NCBI RefSeq assembly: GCF_041903755.1
Contig: NZ_JBBWVE010000030.1
Location: 1-64,000, forward strand
Length of the DNA stretch: 64,000 nt
Source: Thiocapsa roseilacustris
GTDB taxonomy: Bacteria; Pseudomonadota; Gammaproteobacteria; Chromatiales; Chromatiaceae
Direction of reading: 5' to 3'
Below are positions 60,416 to 64,000 of this stretch, piece by piece. A program made the position numbers and the translations under genes. How positions within the stretch are numbered: position 1 is the stretch's first letter; each line of letters begins with the position of its first letter. The notes beneath the pieces are model-generated. The model was not told the DNA's origin, ran no database searches, and was given only the letters and a program-made list of their open reading frames with translations.

Positions 60416-63400
60416 TCAACGCACCCGCAGCGCCTCCCAGAGTTGTCCGGGGCCGAGTAGTACCCGCTTGATTCCCTCGCGCACCTGCTCGGAATTGAGC
60501 GCCTGCTGGCCCATGGCGGTATGCGCGTCGAGGGCGTCGATGATGGCGTTGGTCAGTTCGTCGTCCAGATTCGGCGAGGCGGCGAACTGCTCCTTGCTGT
60601 TGTTCAGCGCCTGCTGCACCAGGATCCCCGACTCCAAGAGCTTGGTCTTTAGAACCTCATTAACATACAAGAGCTTATCCTCGTCGGTGAGCACGCCCTC
60701 GAAGAGGTCGTTGAGGGCCTTGATGATCTCGGCCAGCCGGACCTTCTCGGGGTCCTGCACCTCGCCCGACCCGGTCGCGCTCATCGGCTTGAGCAGATAG
60801 TCCGCCGGGTCGTCCCCGTCTCCGATACCCAAGGCGAGATTCCGCTGGGACTTGCCGCGCAGCGCATGGTGCGTGAGCCGGACCTTCGACAGATCGACCG
60901 TCTCGCGCTCGCGCCCGAAGTCCAAGAGCGGCAACAGCCGGAGAAAGAAGATCGCCCGCTTCTCGATGTCGGTGATGCCGTAGTCGAAGATCTGCGACAG
61001 GAAGGTGTAGACCCGCAGGTAGGTGCCGATGTCGCGCTTGAAGAGCACCAGGGCGTCCATGGTCTCGCGGGCCTCCTGCTCGGCTTTGGCATCCTGCTGT
61101 GCCTTGGCCGCCGTCCGCGCCTTCTTGGCGGCGGCGTACTGTTTGACGAGACGATCGGCCACGGGCTCCACGGCGGCACTGAGTTGCTTCTGTGTCGCCT
61201 TGGGGTCCAGCTCGACCGCGACCACGCGCGCAACCTCGTAGTCGTCGTAGTGGCCCGCGGCGTCGAGCTTGGCGCGCAGATCAAACACCAGGTCGGGATT
61301 CGTGACGTCCGAGAGCGCCGCGGTCTCGTAGTAGGGCTGGAAGGCCGCCAAGACCTCGGCGGGGTCGTTGACGAAGTCCAGGACGTAGGTGATGTCCTTG
61401 CCCGGATGGGCACGGTTCAGCCGCGAGAGGGTCTGAACCGCCTGCACCCCGGCCAGGCGTTTGTCCACGTACATCCCACAGAGGAGCGGCTGGTCGAAGC
61501 CGGTCTGGAACTTGTTCGCCACCAGGAGCAGTTGGTAGTCGCCACTCTTGAAGCCGTCGCGGATGTCGCGCCCGTTGAGCCCGGGGTTGAGGGCCTTGCC
61601 GCGCTCGGTGAAGGGATCCGGGCCTGACTCCGGGTCGTTCACCTCCCCGGAGAAGGCCACCAGCACCCCCAGGGGATAGCGCTGCTCAGCGATGTACTTG
61701 GTCATCGCGATCTGCCAGCGCACCGCCTCCACGCGGCTGCCGAGTACGACCATGGCCTTGGCTTGCCCGTCCAGCAGCGGGGCCACGACGGACCAGTAGT
61801 GCTCCACCACCACCTGGACCTTTTGGGCAATGTTGTAGGGATGCAGGCGCACCCAGCGCATCAGACCCTGCATGGCCGCAGCGCGCTCGACCGCCCGCGC
61901 GTCCAGTTCCTTCCCCCCGGTGGCGAGCTTGAACGCCAGGCTGTAGGGGGTGTAGTTGCGCAACACGTCGAGAATGAAGCCCTCCTCGATCGCCTGGCGC
62001 ATGGAGTAGACATGGAAGGCTTCCGGCAGATTGTCTTCCCCCGCAGGCTTGCTCGGGTCCGGCAATCGGCCGAAGAGTTCGAGGGTCTTCGCCTTCGGCG
62101 TCGCGGTCAGGGCCACGAAGGTGATGCCGGAGTCGCTGGCGCGGGCCGCCATCTGGGCGGCCAGGATGTCCTCGCTGCTGACCTCGCCGCCGTCGGCGAG
62201 GTCAGCAATGTCCTCGGGGGAGAGAATTTCCTTCAGTTTAGCCGCCGACTCGCCGCTCTGAGAGCTGTGCGCCTCGTCGGCAATCACCGCGAAGCGTTTG
62301 CCTTGTGTCGCCGTCAGCTCCCGCACCGCCGCAAGCGCGCAGGGGAAGGTCTGGATGGTACAGACGATGATCTTCTTGCCCGCCGCCAGTGCCTCCGCCA
62401 GGGCGCTGCTCTTGCTGCCCTGCTTGTCGGTAATCACCGCCACCACGCCGGTGGTGCGCTGGAAGTCGAAGATCGCCTCTTGGAGCTGGTCATCAAGGAC
62501 CGTGCGGTCGGAGACCACGATCACCGAATCGAAGATCTTGTGGTCGTTCGCATCGTGGAGGTCTGCGAAAAAATGGGCTGTCCAGGCGATGGTGTTGGTC
62601 TTGCCCGAGCCGGCCGAGTGCTGGATCAGGTAGCGTCCGCCCGCACCCTCGGCCACCACGGCGGCCACCAGTTTGCGGGTCGCATCGAGCTGGTGATAGC
62701 GCGGGAAGATGACCCGCTCGATCTGCTTCTTGGCGCTGCGTCGGGCGATCACATAGCGCCCGAGGATCTCCAGCCAGGAATCCCGCTGCCAAACTTGCTC
62801 CCAGAGATAGGCGGTGCGATGGCCGGCCGAATTCACTGGGTTGCCTGCAGCGCCGCCGTCGCCCTGGTCGAACGGCAGGAAGTGCGTCTCGGTACCTGCA
62901 AGGCGCGTGGTCGTCCGGACGTAGGAGTTGCTGACCGCGAAGTGGATCAGGGCGCCGTTGGGGAAGGACAGCAGGGGCTCGGCCTTGGACCCGCTGCCAT
63001 CGGGGCCTTTCGGCTTGGGGTTCCGGTCGAAGCGGTACTGGTTCACCGCGTCCTCGACCGACTGGGTGAAGTCTGTCTTGAGTTCCGCGGTGGCGACCGG
63101 GATGCCGTTCAGGAACAGCCCCAGGTCCAGGCTGTTCTCGTGGTGGACGGAGTAGCGCAGTTGTCGCACCACCCGCAGACGGTTGGCGGCGTAGCGGGCC
63201 TGAAGCTCGGGATTCACCCCGAAGGCCGGCTTGAACTGGGCGAGCGCGATCGGCTTCTTCACCCCCAGGATCGACACCCCGTAACGCAGGGCATCCAGGG
63301 TGCCGCGGGCGTCGATCTCGGCGCGCACGCGCGTGAGCAGCGTATCCGCTGCGGCGGCACCGTGGCGCTTCTCCAGGGACTCCCATGCCTCGGGCTGGCT

Positions 63401-63550
63401 CGCCTTCACCCAGGCGATGAGGTCGGCCGGATACAGAGCGCGTTTGCGATCGTAATTCTGGTGATCCTGCGGGCCATCGTAGAGCCAGCCGTGATCGTGC
63501 AGGTGGTCGCAGATGTCGTTCTCGAAGGCGATCTCGTGGTGAGTGGCCAT
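60416..63550 (-). CDS. hsdR: Type I restriction enzyme R subunit
   Basis: A 1044-residue HsdR. The nuclease domain comes first, with the PD-(D/E)xK-type core GIPVATAELKTDFTQSVEDA. The SF2 translocase follows: Walker A HSAGSGKTNTIAW, the DEAH box FAVIADEAHSSQSGESAAKL, motif III FVALTATPKAKTLELFG, and later motifs (MVVLGSRVEAVRWQIAMTKY, LVANKFQTGFDQPLLCGMYV). The C-terminal helical part should bind the methylase. It cuts unmodified DNA far from its recognition site. Its partners hsdM and hsdS should lie beyond the right edge. Confidence 0.97.
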   Translation of the reverse strand: MATHHEIAFENDICDHLHDHGWLYDGPQDHQNYDRKRALYPADLIAWVKASQPEAWESLEKRHGAAAADTLLTRVRAEIDARGTLDALRYGVSILGVKKPIALAQFKPAFGVNPELQARYAANRLRVVRQLRYSVHHENSLDLGLFLNGIPVATAELKTDFTQSVEDAVNQYRFDRNPKPKGPDGSGSKAEPLLSFPNGALIHFAVSNSYVRTTTRLAGTETHFLPFDQGDGGAAGNPVNSAGHRTAYLWEQVWQRDSWLEILGRYVIARRSAKKQIERVIFPRYHQLDATRKLVAAVVAEGAGGRYLIQHSAGSGKTNTIAWTAHFFADLHDANDHKIFDSVIVVSDRTVLDDQLQEAIFDFQRTTGVVAVITDKQGSKSSALAEALAAGKKIIVCTIQTFPCALAAVRELTATQGKRFAVIADEAHSSQSGESAAKLKEILSPEDIADLADGGEVSSEDILAAQMAARASDSGITFVALTATPKAKTLELFGRLPDPSKPAGEDNLPEAFHVYSMRQAIEEGFILDVLRNYTPYSLAFKLATGGKELDARAVERAAAMQGLMRWVRLHPYNIAQKVQVVVEHYWSVVAPLLDGQAKAMVVLGSRVEAVRWQIAMTKYIAEQRYPLGVLVAFSGEVNDPESGPDPFTERGKALNPGLNGRDIRDGFKSGDYQLLLVANKFQTGFDQPLLCGMYVDKRLAGVQAVQTLSRLNRAHPGKDITYVLDFVNDPAEVLAAFQPYYETAALSDVTNPDLVFDLRAKLDAAGHYDDYEVARVVAVELDPKATQKQLSAAVEPVADRLVKQYAAAKKARTAAKAQQDAKAEQEARETMDALVLFKRDIGTYLRVYTFLSQIFDYGITDIEKRAIFFLRLLPLLDFGRERETVDLSKVRLTHHALRGKSQRNLALGIGDGDDPADYLLKPMSATGSGEVQDPEKVRLAEIIKALNDLFEGVLTDEDKLLYVNEVLKTKLLESGILVQQALNNSKEQFAASPNLDDELTNAIIDALDAHTAMGQQALNSEQVREGIKRVLLGPGQLWEALRVR

Positions 63551-63553
63551 GGC

Positions 63554-63829
63554 TCAGTACACCGTCTCGTGGTCGCCCACGTTGACCAGGATGATCCGTT
63601 GGTCTTCGACCAGCAGCTCCAGGGTGATGCGATAGGACAGGTTGATGGAGGCCGAGTGCAGATCGCGGAGACGTCCCTCAAGTCGATGCAGTCGCAGCGA
63701 CGGGTGATGCGGATTGGCCTCCAGCAGCCGCAATGCCTTGCCGTAGAGCGGCCGCAGATCCGGGTGACGGCGCAGGAACTTGGCCTCGATCTTCTCGTAG
63801 CGCGCTGTGAAGACCAGGCGGTAGCTCAC
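63554..63829 (-). CDS. RelE/ParE-superfamily toxin
   Basis: A 91-residue RelE-like protein: SYRLVFTARYEKIEAKFLRR, HPDLRPLYGKALRLLEANPH, LRLHRLEGRLRDLHSASINL and ILVNVGDHETVY have the pattern of RelE/YafQ/YoeB-type mRNA interferases (strand-helix-helix-strands with the LHRLEG...ASINLSYRI core). Start GTG 63829 overlaps the antitoxin stop (GTGA). Its stop is followed after three bases by hsdR, so toxin, antitoxin and restriction gene form one transcript. Confidence 0.85.
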   Translation of the reverse strand: MSYRLVFTARYEKIEAKFLRRHPDLRPLYGKALRLLEANPHHPSLRLHRLEGRLRDLHSASINLSYRITLELLVEDQRIILVNVGDHETVY

Positions 63830-64000
63830 CCATCGCCCTCCACCGGGGCCGCGATGCGCCGCAGGTGCGCATCCGCCGACTCTTCGACGAAGCGCCCGCT
63901 GGTCAGGTCCGCCCGGGTCTGGGCCAGCGCGGCTTCCAGCTCGCATTCCCGGAGGTAGCGGTAGTGGTCGAGGTCCATCACCACGAACCGTTCCTTGCCC
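63826..64000 (-). CDS. Antitoxin, N-terminus beyond the window
   Basis: The last 57 codons read GKERFVVMDLDHYRYLRECE, then LEAALAQTRADLTSGRFVEE and SADAHLRRI before the TGA stop. This is the C-terminal half of a Phd/YefM-like antitoxin; the MDLDHYRYLR part matches the segment after the DNA-binding domain, and the rest is the toxin-binding tail. It overlaps the toxin start by four bases, giving coupled translation. The start lies outside the window. Confidence 0.75.
   Translation of the reverse strand, partial: GKERFVVMDLDHYRYLRECELEAALAQTRADLTSGRFVEESADAHLRRIAAPVEGDG

Noticed and set aside
61763..63958. A 731-codon open frame on the plus strand antisense to hsdR
   Set aside because: It lies opposite a motif-complete HsdR gene; its protein is histidine/arginine/glycine-rich without domains. 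High-GC DNA gives long antisense frames by chance.

Overview
The window reads as a high-GC gammaproteobacterial chromosome, most likely a purple sulfur bacterium or close relative (Chromatiales). The strongest indicators are the sulfur-transfer operon rhd-tusA-dsrE2 (32.1-33.3 kb), a second DsrC-type protein carrying both C-terminal cysteines (57.7 kb), siroheme synthase cysG, and a rpoD-dnaG-yqeY-rpsU block in typical gammaproteobacterial order. The species cannot be named from sequence alone.

Layout. 0-1.6 kb: an unknown gene running off the left edge and a decayed IS701-type transposase. 1.6-12.2 kb: a polysaccharide island on the minus strand, with three glycosyltransferase genes (one a tandem double-GT2), an ABC-2 permease and its Wzt-like ATPase, and an ExeA-type AAA ATPase fused to an OmpA-like domain. 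12.6-15.8 kb: a small compact locus of a nucleotidyltransferase-fold protein, an HPr-kinase-like protein, a Tat-signal peptide of about 115 residues and a PqqD-like protein. This is the best candidate for a poorly described system. 16.3-21.1 kb: housekeeping information-processing genes and two tRNAs. 21.3-31.3 kb: two paralogous secreted proteins, TrkH, a TPR protein, an FmdB-like protein, a DegS-like protease, a PerM-type permease, a LysR regulator and a FadL-type porin. 32-47 kb: the sulfur-transfer operon, cysG, plsY, folB and a run of mostly conserved metabolic or unknown genes. 47.2-53.8 kb: a minus-strand series rnm-yciO-M50 protease-trpS-scpA-scpB-rluB, broken up by repeats. 54-60.4 kb: a sigma-54-activator-like protein lacking GAFTGA, a DsbD/SafE-like membrane protein, a DUF3050 protein, the DsrC-like protein and a class III-like Hcp behind an FNR-type box. 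60.4-64 kb: hsdR preceded by a toxin-antitoxin pair, the antitoxin running off the right edge.

Overlaid on the 25-58 kb part is an unusually rich set of intergenic repeats. (1) Seven complete copies and one partial copy of a ~133-bp MITE-like palindromic element, each complete copy flanked by a 3-bp direct repeat of the form TNA; three lie exactly at TAA stop codons. (2) Ten copies of an ~84-nt element with 9-11-nt complementary ends, in which the two ends of each copy vary together while the interior is unrelated between copies; five copies begin or end on a stop codon. One ~84-nt element (43.7 kb) is split by a MITE and returns to exactly 84 nt when the insertion is removed. (3) Phase-locked heptamer arrays (25.8 and 48.1-48.5 kb). 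(4) Several hairpin-forming repeats.

How the genes work together: the island at 1.6-12.2 kb should build and export a surface glycan. The HprK/PqqD/Tat-peptide locus next to it may modify or install a small exported peptide, but its chemistry is not evident. The sulfur genes (rhd, tusA, dsrE2, dsrC-like, cysG) fit persulfide relay in dissimilatory sulfur oxidation.
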